A stretch of DNA of 64,000 nucleotides, taken from Microbispora amethystogenes. Its GTDB lineage: Bacteria > Actinomycetota > Actinomycetes > Streptosporangiales > Streptosporangiaceae. The notes beneath the pieces are model-generated. The model saw only the letters and a program-made list of their open reading frames with translations. It was not told where the DNA came from and did not search any database. The DNA is taken from positions 1-64,000 of the forward strand of contig NZ_BOOB01000059.1 of the NCBI RefSeq assembly GCF_016863015.1, written 5' to 3'. Position 1 is the stretch's first letter; each line of letters begins with the position of its first letter. Shown in pieces: positions 40,980 to 48,157 of the stretch. The translations under genes were made by a program, and so were the position numbers.

Positions 40980-42752
40980 CCGGCGGTGGACGTCGTCCAC
41001 GCGCTCGGTGAACCCGCGGCGGTCGAGGTGCTCCAGCAGGGGCACGGCCACCCGGCGGCTGGTGCCGAGTGCGCTCCTCGCCTGGCTGACCGTGAACGGC
41101 TGCGGCAGCCGGGCCAGCACCGCCGCCGCCCGGGCGTCGGCGCCCGGTGTGAGGACCACCCCGTCGGCCACCCGCAGCAGCGCCCCGGCGCGTACGGCGG
41201 CGGCGAGCTCGCGCGGCCCCAGGCCCAGCTCCGCCAGCCGCCCGGCCTCCGGCGCCTGGAAGGGCGTCTCGGCGAGACCGTCCAGCAGCGTCCGCACCGC
41301 CCGGGCGACGGGAGCGGGCAGCCCCGCCGTCCCGGCCGCCGTCCGGCCGGTCGCGATCCGGCCGTCCGCCACGGTCAGCGGGGGCCGTACGAGGGCGGTC
41401 ACGAGCCTGCGGTCGGGCAGGCCGAGTTCGTGCCGGGCGGCCTCCAGCGGCATCGCGGGCTCCAGCGGATGCGCCTCGGCGTACCGCCGCGCGACCTCGG
41501 GGAGCCGGGCGAGCAGGCCGGTCCAGTGGCCGGGATCGGCGTGCCAGTCCGCGGTCACCGGCCGTCCCGGCGGCGGGCAGCCCATCGCGACCAGGTCGCC
41601 CTCGCGCAGCAGCAGGTGCGTGCGCAGGAGGGACGCCGCATCGGCGGACGCCTCCGCGAGCGCCCTCGCCCGTTCCCGGGCCGCGCCCCGCCGCCGCAGC
41701 TCCGGCGGCCGCACGTCGAGGACCGTCGCCCGGGCCAGCACCCGGAGCTCGCCCTGTCCCCGGCCGGGGTCCCGCAGCAGCAGCACGTCGCCCAGGTGGA
41801 GCGGCAGCGGCCGGGCCAGGCGCAGCCGCGCCGCCTCCGCGCCGAGCGGCCGGACCTCGCACGGCACCGACGCGGAGCCGATGTGGGCGGTGAGCCGTCC
41901 CGGCAGCGGCCCCCGCGCGCCCTCGGCCATCGTCACGCGCACGTCGGCCAGGCTGGTCGCCGTCCAGGCGCCGGGCGTGACGAGCGCGTGCCCGCGGTCC
42001 GCGGCGGCCCGCCCGCGCAGGTTGAGCGCCACCCTGGCCACCCCGGTGACCGACTCGGCCCGCTCCTTCAGCGACTCCAGGCCGCGCACCCGCACCGGCT
42101 CGCCGTCCAGGTCCAGCTCGTCGCCGGCCTCGACGCGACCGGCGGGCAGCGTGCCGGTGACGACGGTGCCGCTGCCGCGCACGCTGAACGCCCGGTCGAT
42201 CCACAACCGCACCGGCGCCTCCGGATCGGGCGCGGGCAGCGCCGCCACCAGCCGGTCGAGGGCGGCGCGCAGCGCGTCGAGGCCCTCGCCGGTGCGCCCG
42301 CTCACCGCCAGCGTCTCCACCGCTCCGCCCGACGGTCCCGTACGGAGACCTGCCTCGGTGAGACGGCCGCCCGCGTCCTTCGCCGCCGGTCCGGGGTCGG
42401 CGAGGTCCGCGCGGGTCACGACAAGCAGGCCGTGCCGTACGCCGAGGGTGCGCAGCGCGACCAGGTGCTCCTCCGACTGGGGCATCCACCCCTCGTCGGC
42501 GGCGACCACGAACATCACGGCGGGCACCGGGCCGACCCCGGCGAGCATCGTGCCGAGGAACCGCTCGTGGCCGGGCACGTCGACGAAGGCGACCCGCTCT
42601 CCCGAGGGCAGGGCCGTCCAGGCGTACCCGAGCTCGATCGTCAGCCCGCGCCGCCGCTCCTCCTCCAGACGGTCGGGCTCCATCCCGGTCAGCGCCCGCA
42701 CCAGCGTCGACTTACCGTGGTCGACGTGCCCCGCCGTGGCCACGACGTGCAT
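40971..42752 (-). CDS. selB: Selenocysteine-specific elongation factor SelB
   Basis: A 593-residue GTPase that carries Sec-tRNA to UGA codons marked by a SECIS hairpin. G1 is AGHVDHGKST, G3 DVPGHERF, G4 TRAD. Domain II/III follow (GTVVTGTLPAGRVEAGDELDLDGE). The C-terminal 200 residues contain the winged-helix repeats that bind SECIS RNA (VARAVRTLLDGLAETPFQAPEAGRLAELGLG, and LGTSRRVAVPLLEHLDRRGFTERVDDVHRR, the typical last motif). AAGGAGGG before the ATG at 42752 sets the start. selA lies 51 bases upstream on the same strand. Confidence 0.96.
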   Translation of the reverse strand: MHVVATAGHVDHGKSTLVRALTGMEPDRLEEERRRGLTIELGYAWTALPSGERVAFVDVPGHERFLGTMLAGVGPVPAVMFVVAADEGWMPQSEEHLVALRTLGVRHGLLVVTRADLADPGPAAKDAGGRLTEAGLRTGPSGGAVETLAVSGRTGEGLDALRAALDRLVAALPAPDPEAPVRLWIDRAFSVRGSGTVVTGTLPAGRVEAGDELDLDGEPVRVRGLESLKERAESVTGVARVALNLRGRAAADRGHALVTPGAWTATSLADVRVTMAEGARGPLPGRLTAHIGSASVPCEVRPLGAEAARLRLARPLPLHLGDVLLLRDPGRGQGELRVLARATVLDVRPPELRRRGAARERARALAEASADAASLLRTHLLLREGDLVAMGCPPPGRPVTADWHADPGHWTGLLARLPEVARRYAEAHPLEPAMPLEAARHELGLPDRRLVTALVRPPLTVADGRIATGRTAAGTAGLPAPVARAVRTLLDGLAETPFQAPEAGRLAELGLGPRELAAAVRAGALLRVADGVVLTPGADARAAAVLARLPQPFTVSQARSALGTSRRVAVPLLEHLDRRGFTERVDDVHRRSV

Positions 42753-42803
42753 TCGTCCCTCCTTCGCCACGCTGGCGGCTTTCGTACGTGGACCGGCCGT
42801 GTG

Positions 42804-44105
42804 TCAACGCACCGTCCTGTGGTTGGCCCTGAGCACGGCGTCGATCACCTCGGCGTCCCGTTCCGGCGGCACGGTACGCAGGTCGAGCAGCAGCCGGCCT
42901 CCTTCGACCCGCCCCACCACCGGGGGCTCGCCCTGCCGCAGCGGTACGGCGAGCCGTTCCGGCAGGCTCACCGCCACGCTCGGCAGCCGCACGCCGGGTG
43001 CGCCGCCGCCGCCCACGGTCGCCTCGGCGGGCACCGCGTCGGCGTCGAGGCCCGCCTGGCACATCGCCTTCGCCAGCGCCTCGGCCCGCTCGCGCAACAT
43101 GAGGGGGTCGGTGTGCAGGGCCTGCCGTACGGGTGTCTCAGGGCCGCGCAGCGTCGCCTCCAGCGCGGCCAGCGTCAGCTTGTCCACCCGCAGCGCGCGG
43201 GCGAGCGGATGCCGCCTGAGCCGTTCGACGAGGTCGCGGCGGCCGAGCAGCAGGCCCGCCTGCGGGCCGCCGAGCAGCTTGTCGCCACTCGCGGCGACCA
43301 GGTCGGCGCCGGCCCGCAGCACGCTCGCCGCGTCGGGCTCCTCGGGCAGCAGCGGATCGCGTTCCAGCAGGCCGGAGCCGATGTCGACGACCACCGGCAC
43401 GCCCAGCCCGGTCAGCTCCCCCACCTCCACGGCGCCGGTGAAGCCCTCGACCCGGAAGTTCGACGGGTGGACCTTGAGCACGAACCCCGTCTGCGGGCCG
43501 ACCACCTCCCGGTAGTCGGCCAGGGTGGTGCGGTTGGTCGTGCCCACCTCACGCAGCCGCGCGCCGGTGGAGACGAGCAGGTCGGGGATGCGGAATCCGT
43601 CGCCGATCTCCACCAGCTCACCGCGGCTGATCACGATCTCGCGTCCGGCGGCGAGCGCGGTCGCGGCGAGGACCAGGGCCGCGGCGTTGTTGTTGACCAC
43701 GTGCACGTGCTCGGCGCCCGGCACGGCACGCGCGAGCGCCTCGGCCGCGCCGCGCCCGCGGCGGGCCCGCGCTCCGGTGACGAGGTCGAACTCGACGTCC
43801 GTCGCCCCCGCCGCCACCGTCACCGCCTCGACGGCGGCCGGGGACAGCGGGGCCCGGCCCAGGTTCGTGTGGAGCAGCACGCCGGTCATGTTGAGGACCG
43901 GGCGAAGGCTCGTCGCGTGTCTCGGCAGCGCCGCCAGTGCCGCCTCCGCGACGTCCTCCGGCTCGATCTCGCCCTGCCGCACCCGCTGCTGCGCTCGCAC
44001 GACCGCGTCCTTGACCACCGGACGACCGAGCCGCCCGGCCGCCTCGGCCAGCCGGGGGTCCGCCAGCACGGCGTCCGTACGCGGCACCCGCCTCCGTGGA
44101 TCCAC
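42804..44105 (-). CDS. selA: L-seryl-tRNA(Sec) selenium transferase SelA
   Basis: A 433-residue PLP enzyme that turns Ser-tRNA(Sec) into Sec-tRNA(Sec). The N-terminus DAVLADPRLAEAAGRLGRPVVKDAVV and LNMTGVLLHTNLGRAPL are standard SelA segments. The PLP Lys is Lys276 in AASGDKLLGGPQAGL. GRVEGGRLLLDLRTVPPERD closes the small domain. It starts with ATG and is followed by selB, so selA-selB form an operon. The full length is as expected. Confidence 0.96.
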   Translation of the reverse strand: MDPRRRVPRTDAVLADPRLAEAAGRLGRPVVKDAVVRAQQRVRQGEIEPEDVAEAALAALPRHATSLRPVLNMTGVLLHTNLGRAPLSPAAVEAVTVAAGATDVEFDLVTGARARRGRGAAEALARAVPGAEHVHVVNNNAAALVLAATALAAGREIVISRGELVEIGDGFRIPDLLVSTGARLREVGTTNRTTLADYREVVGPQTGFVLKVHPSNFRVEGFTGAVEVGELTGLGVPVVVDIGSGLLERDPLLPEEPDAASVLRAGADLVAASGDKLLGGPQAGLLLGRRDLVERLRRHPLARALRVDKLTLAALEATLRGPETPVRQALHTDPLMLRERAEALAKAMCQAGLDADAVPAEATVGGGGAPGVRLPSVAVSLPERLAVPLRQGEPPVVGRVEGGRLLLDLRTVPPERDAEVIDAVLRANHRTVR

Positions 44106-44233
44106 ACCTCAACTTACTGCGCCCACCTGCGCGGGCTCCCCGGGGCCCGCCGGTCACGCTCTTCTCCCCGTACGGACGGTAACGGCGCGGTCGTCGTCGG
44201 CGAGTTCCTGATGACGTCTCAAGAGGGAGCCCT

Positions 44234-45010
44234 ATGGAAGTGCGAGGCCACGCCGGCGCCGGTCCCGGCCAGGAGACGGCGGACCGGGCCGGGGCGCCGC
44301 CCGGACGCGGCGTGCTCGAAGGGGCGTTCCACCTGCTCGACGTCCTGTCGGCGGCCGAGGGGGGAGCCGGGCTGTCCGAGCTCGCCCGCGACGCCGGCAT
44401 GCCGAAGGCGACCACCTATCGGCTGCTCCGGCAGCTCGCGAGCCTCGGCGCGGTGCAGCGGCACGGGCAGCGATATCTCGTGGGCCGGCGGCTCGCCCGC
44501 CTGGGCGACGCCTGGCAGCCCGACCCGCGGCTGCAGGCCGCCGCCCGCGAACCCGTACGCCTGCTGTCCTCGCTGACCACGACGGTCACGTTCCTCACCG
44601 TGCTGGAAGACGACCGGATCAGGGTCATCACGGCCACGCGGGGAGACATCACGGAGGTGCCGCCGGTCCTGCCGGGCTCCGAACTGGCCGGGGCGACCGC
44701 CGCGGGCCGGGTGCTGCTCATGCACCGGCCGGACGACGACGCGCCGCCGGGGTTCACGCCGGCCGAATGGCGGCGGGCCCGGACGGCCTTCCGGCGGGCC
44801 GGGTCGATCGCCGCCGATCACCAGGACGTCCTTCCCGGGATCTGCTGCGTGGCCGTACCCGTCCGGGGGCCGGACGGCGAGGTCGTCGCGTCGGTGAGCG
44901 CGCTCGCGATACGGCCGGCGGTGCCGGCCGGGCTCTCCGAACTCGTGCTGCGCGCGTCGAGGGAGATCACCCGCAACCTCGGCCGGGCCGACGCGCGGTC
45001 CGCTGAGTGA
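44234..45010 (+). CDS. IclR-family transcriptional regulator
   Basis: A 258-residue IclR regulator placed between selA and the tRNA-Sec gene. The N-terminal winged helix reads GAFHLLDVLSAAEGGAGLSELARDAGMPKATTYRLLRQLASLGAV. The effector domain has GATAAGRVLL, GICCVAVPVRGPDGEVVASVSALAI and the final helix LVLRASREITRNLG. It is divergent from selA, with 128 bases between them. Control of the selenium genes or of formate dehydrogenase is possible by position but not shown by any motif. Confidence 0.88.
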   Translation: MEVRGHAGAGPGQETADRAGAPPGRGVLEGAFHLLDVLSAAEGGAGLSELARDAGMPKATTYRLLRQLASLGAVQRHGQRYLVGRRLARLGDAWQPDPRLQAAAREPVRLLSSLTTTVTFLTVLEDDRIRVITATRGDITEVPPVLPGSELAGATAAGRVLLMHRPDDDAPPGFTPAEWRRARTAFRRAGSIAADHQDVLPGICCVAVPVRGPDGEVVASVSALAIRPAVPAGLSELVLRASREITRNLGRADARSAE

Positions 45011-45130
45011 ACCGCGCTGTTCCCTCCGCCGGGTCCCCCGGCCGACACTGCGTCGAGCCGGCACCACGTGCGGCCGGCCCGGTCGGGGGCCAGGGTGCGG
45101 GTGCCGGAACCAAAAGGAACATGATGTGAG

Positions 45131-45223
45131 CGGAGGTGGACGGGAATCGAACCCGCCAGGCCGAGGACCTCGGCCTCGTCGGTTTTGAAGACCGCGGGGG
45201 CCACCAGGCACCCACACACCTCC
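45131..45223 (-). tRNA. selC: tRNA-Sec (anticodon UCA)
   Basis: A 93-nucleotide tRNA with an acceptor stem GGAGGTG pairing CACCTCC, discriminator G, and anticodon arm GGTCTTCAAAACC with UCA. It also has a long variable arm (GGCCGAGG and CCTCGGCC) and a T arm GGCGGGTTCGATTCCCGTC. The long variable arm, UCA anticodon and neighbouring selABD genes identify it as selenocysteine tRNA. CCA is not encoded. Confidence 0.93.
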
Positions 45224-45316
45224 AGGCAGAAACCTAGCCGGATCAGGGTAGGGACCCGGCGGCGCCCCCACGGCGGCGGCGCGGCGTACGTGAAAGACGA
45301 CCCGGACGGGGGCGGC

Positions 45317-46330
45317 ATGACCGAGACGACGGAACGGGCCGGGTTGCGGCTGACCCAGCAGGCGCACGGCGGCGGCTGCGCCTGCAAGATTCCCCCGGGT
45401 GAGCTGGAGAGCATCGTGGCCGGGCTCGTGGCCCCGGATCCGTCGGCGTACGCGAACGAACTGGTGATCGGGCTGGACGACGGCGACGACGCGGCCGTGG
45501 TCAGGATCGAGGGGGGCAGGGCGGTCGTCGCCACCGCCGACTTCTTCACCCCTGTCGTGGACGATCCGTACGACTGGGGGCGGATCGCGGCGACCAACGC
45601 GCTGTCCGACGTGTACGCCGTGGGCGGCGAACCGGTCGTCGCGGTGAACCTGCTGGGCTGGCCGAGGGAGACCCTGTCCATGGACCTCGCCCGGGAGGTG
45701 CTGCGCGGCGGCCTCGACGTGGCGCGGGCGGCGGGCTGTCACGTCGCGGGCGGGCACAGCGTGGACGACCCCGAGCCGAAGTACGGCATGGCGGTCACCG
45801 GCCTGGCCGACCCCGAGCGGCTGCTGCGCATCGACGCGGGCCGGGCGGGGACTCCGATCTCCCTCACCAAACCGCTCGGCGTGGGCGTGCTCAACACCAG
45901 GCACAAGGCGACCGGCGAGGTGTTCGCGCAGGCGGTCGAGGTGATGACGACGCTCAACCGGGACGCCTCACGGGCGGCGCTGGCCGCCGGGGTCCGCTGC
46001 GCGACCGACGTGACCGGCTTCGGGCTGCTCGGTCACCTCTACAAGCTGGCCAGGGCGAGCGGCGTCACGGCGGTGGTCGACGCGGCGGCCGTGCCCTACC
46101 TGGAGGGCGCGCGGCAGGCCGTACGCGACGGTTATGTCAGCGGCGGCACGCGCCGCAACCTCGACTGGGTGCGCCCGCATCTCGACCCGGGCGGCCTCGG
46201 CGAGGAGGACCTGCTCCTGCTCGCCGACGCGCAGACCTCCGGCGGCCTCCTGGTCGCGGGCGAGGTCCCCGGCGCACCGGTCGTCGGCGAACTCGTTCCC
46301 CGCGAGGCCTCCGTCCTGCGACTCACCTGA
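45317..46330 (+). CDS. selD: Selenide, water dikinase SelD
   Basis: A 337-residue enzyme that makes selenophosphate from selenide and ATP. LRLTQQAHGGGCACKIPPGEL holds the catalytic Cys21 (Cys, not Sec), Cys23 and Lys24. DDGDDAAV, TADFFTPVVDDPYDWGRIAATNALSDVYAVGG and VAGGHSVDDPEPKYG carry the Asp residues for magnesium-ATP. TDVTGFGLLGHLYKLA is the AIRS-family signature. The ATG at 45317 has a weak GGGGG site. It is divergent from tRNA-Sec and convergent with the fdh operon end (35 bases apart). Confidence 0.95.
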   Translation: MTETTERAGLRLTQQAHGGGCACKIPPGELESIVAGLVAPDPSAYANELVIGLDDGDDAAVVRIEGGRAVVATADFFTPVVDDPYDWGRIAATNALSDVYAVGGEPVVAVNLLGWPRETLSMDLAREVLRGGLDVARAAGCHVAGGHSVDDPEPKYGMAVTGLADPERLLRIDAGRAGTPISLTKPLGVGVLNTRHKATGEVFAQAVEVMTTLNRDASRAALAAGVRCATDVTGFGLLGHLYKLARASGVTAVVDAAAVPYLEGARQAVRDGYVSGGTRRNLDWVRPHLDPGGLGEEDLLLLADAQTSGGLLVAGEVPGAPVVGELVPREASVLRLT

Positions 46331-46365
46331 CCTCCGCCGACGCCCGTGCTCTCGTGGCGACGGGT

Positions 46366-47301
46366 TCAACGGCCGGGGACGTGGGCGGGAGCGCCGGCGT
46401 CGAGGCGGTCTCGCTGGGGGACGACGGTGTATTTGGGGTCCCTGGCCGAGACGCGGCCCGCCTCCAGCACGCCGAACCGGGTGCACAGGGCGCCGGCGGT
46501 GATCGCGAGCCCGGACAGCGCCGTAAGGGTCCGGCTGCGCCCGGCGACCGTGGCCAGCAGGCCGCCGCCGAGGGTGAGCGCGCGCGAGGCCCGCATGAGT
46601 GTGCCCGCCCTGCCCTTCCGGTACGGCTCGCCGAGCATGCCCAGACGACGCTCCATCACCTCGCCGGCGACGACCTCGGTCACGGCGCCGGCGACCGCCG
46701 CGGCGCGGGCGGGTCCCGCCAGCGCTCTGGGCGTGGTCAGCATGACGGCCGCACCTGCCGAGGCGAGGGCGCTCCCGGCGAACAGGAACGGCAGTTCCCG
46801 CATCGCCTCGTGCCAGGCCGGAACCGCGGTGTCGGCCAGCAGGACGGCCGTGTAGGTGGCCATCGCGACCCCGCTCAGGCCGCTCGCGAGCGTCGCGGCG
46901 TCACCCACCACGGGCAGCACACCGGTCACCGCCGAGCCCATCGCCACCGAGGTCAGCCCTCCCTGCGCGGCGAGCGTCCAGGACCCGACGCTCATCGGCG
47001 AGCTCGGCTTGAACACCCGCAGCATGTTGAGGAAGCGCATCGGCCGGCCCAGTTCGGCCACGAGGAAGGCCGCGCCGGCGGTTCCCCCGGCGAAGGCGGC
47101 CGTCCGGGCGGCGAGTTCGAGCCGTTCGTGGCCGGTCAGGCGAGCGACGGCCGCCATCGCGGACGCCGCACCGGACATCCCGCCGAGATACAGGTACGTC
47201 GGCATGTGCGGCTCGTGCCAGATGGGCTGCTTGACGACCGGCTGGCCGTAGTACGACCGGAACGGCGCCTCCGGCACCACCTCGCCCTGGCCTTTCGGCA
47301 T
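46366..47301 (-). CDS. NrfD/PsrC-type membrane anchor of formate dehydrogenase
   Basis: A 311-residue integral membrane protein with eight or so helices that should pass electrons from the FdhAB complex to the quinone pool. YYGQPVVKQPIWHEPHMPTYLYLGGMSGAASAMAAVA is the family N-terminus. FLVAELGRPMRFLNMLRVFKPSSPMSVGSW is the NrfD hallmark, and VPAWHEAMRELPFLFAGSA also fits. The ATG at 47301 has GGGGAGGG four bases upstream; an earlier start would force a (Phe-Gly)n run coded by a microsatellite. Last gene of the fdhA-fdhB-nrfD operon. Confidence 0.9.
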   Translation of the reverse strand: MPKGQGEVVPEAPFRSYYGQPVVKQPIWHEPHMPTYLYLGGMSGAASAMAAVARLTGHERLELAARTAAFAGGTAGAAFLVAELGRPMRFLNMLRVFKPSSPMSVGSWTLAAQGGLTSVAMGSAVTGVLPVVGDAATLASGLSGVAMATYTAVLLADTAVPAWHEAMRELPFLFAGSALASAGAAVMLTTPRALAGPARAAAVAGAVTEVVAGEVMERRLGMLGEPYRKGRAGTLMRASRALTLGGGLLATVAGRSRTLTALSGLAITAGALCTRFGVLEAGRVSARDPKYTVVPQRDRLDAGAPAHVPGR

Positions 47302-47331
47302 CAGACCCTCCCCACCGAACCCGAAGCCACG

Positions 47332-47385
47332 GAACCCGAACCCGAACCCGAAGCCGAAGCCGAAGCCGAAGCCGAAGCCGAAGCC
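47332..47385. repeat. Nine-unit hexanucleotide microsatellite between fdhB and nrfD
   Basis: Three GAACCC units followed by six GAAGCC units without interruption (54 bases), plus two more partial units at 47317-47328. It lies in the 103-base spacer upstream of the nrfD ribosome site. Copy number could change by slippage and alter translation of the anchor subunit. Confidence 0.9.
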
Positions 47386-47404
47386 ACGGAATTCACCGAA
47401 ACGA

Positions 47405-48157
47405 TCACGGCTTTCTCCCGGCGAAGCACACGGCCACGCCGGCGGCGAGGGCGAGCGCGGCGCCGCCCGCCCAGCGCCACATCGCGGGCAGGTCACGGGT
47501 GGTCACCACCGGGTCCGGCGGCAGGCCGTACGTCTCCGGCTCGTCCATCAGCAGGAAGAACGCGCCCGTGCCGCCGACGCCGTTGTCCGGGCTCTCGCCG
47601 TACAGCCGGGCGTCGGTCATGCCCTCGGCGTGCAGCCGTTCGACGCGTTCCTGGGCCCGCTCCCGCAGTTCGTCCAGCGGCCCGAACTGGATGGACTTGG
47701 TCGGGCACGCCTTGGCGCAGGCCGGTTCCATGCCGCCGCGCAGCCGGTCGTAGCAGAGGGTGCACTTCCAGGCCCGGCCGTCGTCCTCCCGGCGGTCGAT
47801 CACGCCGTACGGGCAGGCGGGCACGCAGTAACCGCAGCCGTTGCACACGTCCGGCTGGACGACGACGGTGTCGAACTCGGTGCGGAACAAGGCCCCGGTC
47901 GGGCAGACGTCGAGGCAGGCGGCGTGGGTGCAGTGCTTGCACACGTCCGACATCATCAGCCAGCGGCCGTCCTGCTCGACGAACGCGACGTGCCGCCAGG
48001 TGCTCGCGCCGAGCGAACCGGTGTTGTCGTAGGAGGTGGCGCGGAACACGAACCCGTCGTCGGGCACGTCGTTCCACTCCTTGCAGGCCACCTCGCACGC
48101 CTTGCAGCCGATGCAGACGGTCGTGTCGGTGAAGAAGCCCATCCGCTGCTCAGCCAT
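47405..48157 (-). CDS. fdhB: Formate dehydrogenase iron-sulfur subunit with membrane tail
   Basis: A 250-residue ferredoxin-like protein that carries electrons from FdhA to the membrane anchor. Four 4Fe-4S motifs are visible: CIGCKACEVACKEW, CKHCTHAACLDVCP, CNGCGYCVPACPYG and CTLCYDRLRGGMEPACAKACP. A C-terminal hydrophobic helix (WAGGAALALAAGVAVCFAG) can fix it to the membrane. The ATG overlaps the fdhA stop by eight bases. Confidence 0.93.
   Translation of the reverse strand: MAEQRMGFFTDTTVCIGCKACEVACKEWNDVPDDGFVFRATSYDNTGSLGASTWRHVAFVEQDGRWLMMSDVCKHCTHAACLDVCPTGALFRTEFDTVVVQPDVCNGCGYCVPACPYGVIDRREDDGRAWKCTLCYDRLRGGMEPACAKACPTKSIQFGPLDELRERAQERVERLHAEGMTDARLYGESPDNGVGGTGAFFLLMDEPETYGLPPDPVVTTRDLPAMWRWAGGAALALAAGVAVCFAGRKP

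Noticed and set aside
40558-44576. Very long plus-strand frames of 985 and 1196 codons across selB and selA
   Set aside because: Arg/Ser/Pro-rich antisense shadows of the two selenium genes without any domain.
45185-45316. N-terminal extension of SelD across the tRNA-Sec gene
   Set aside because: The added residues come from the tRNA region and do not match SelD; the ATG at 45317 fits the family start.
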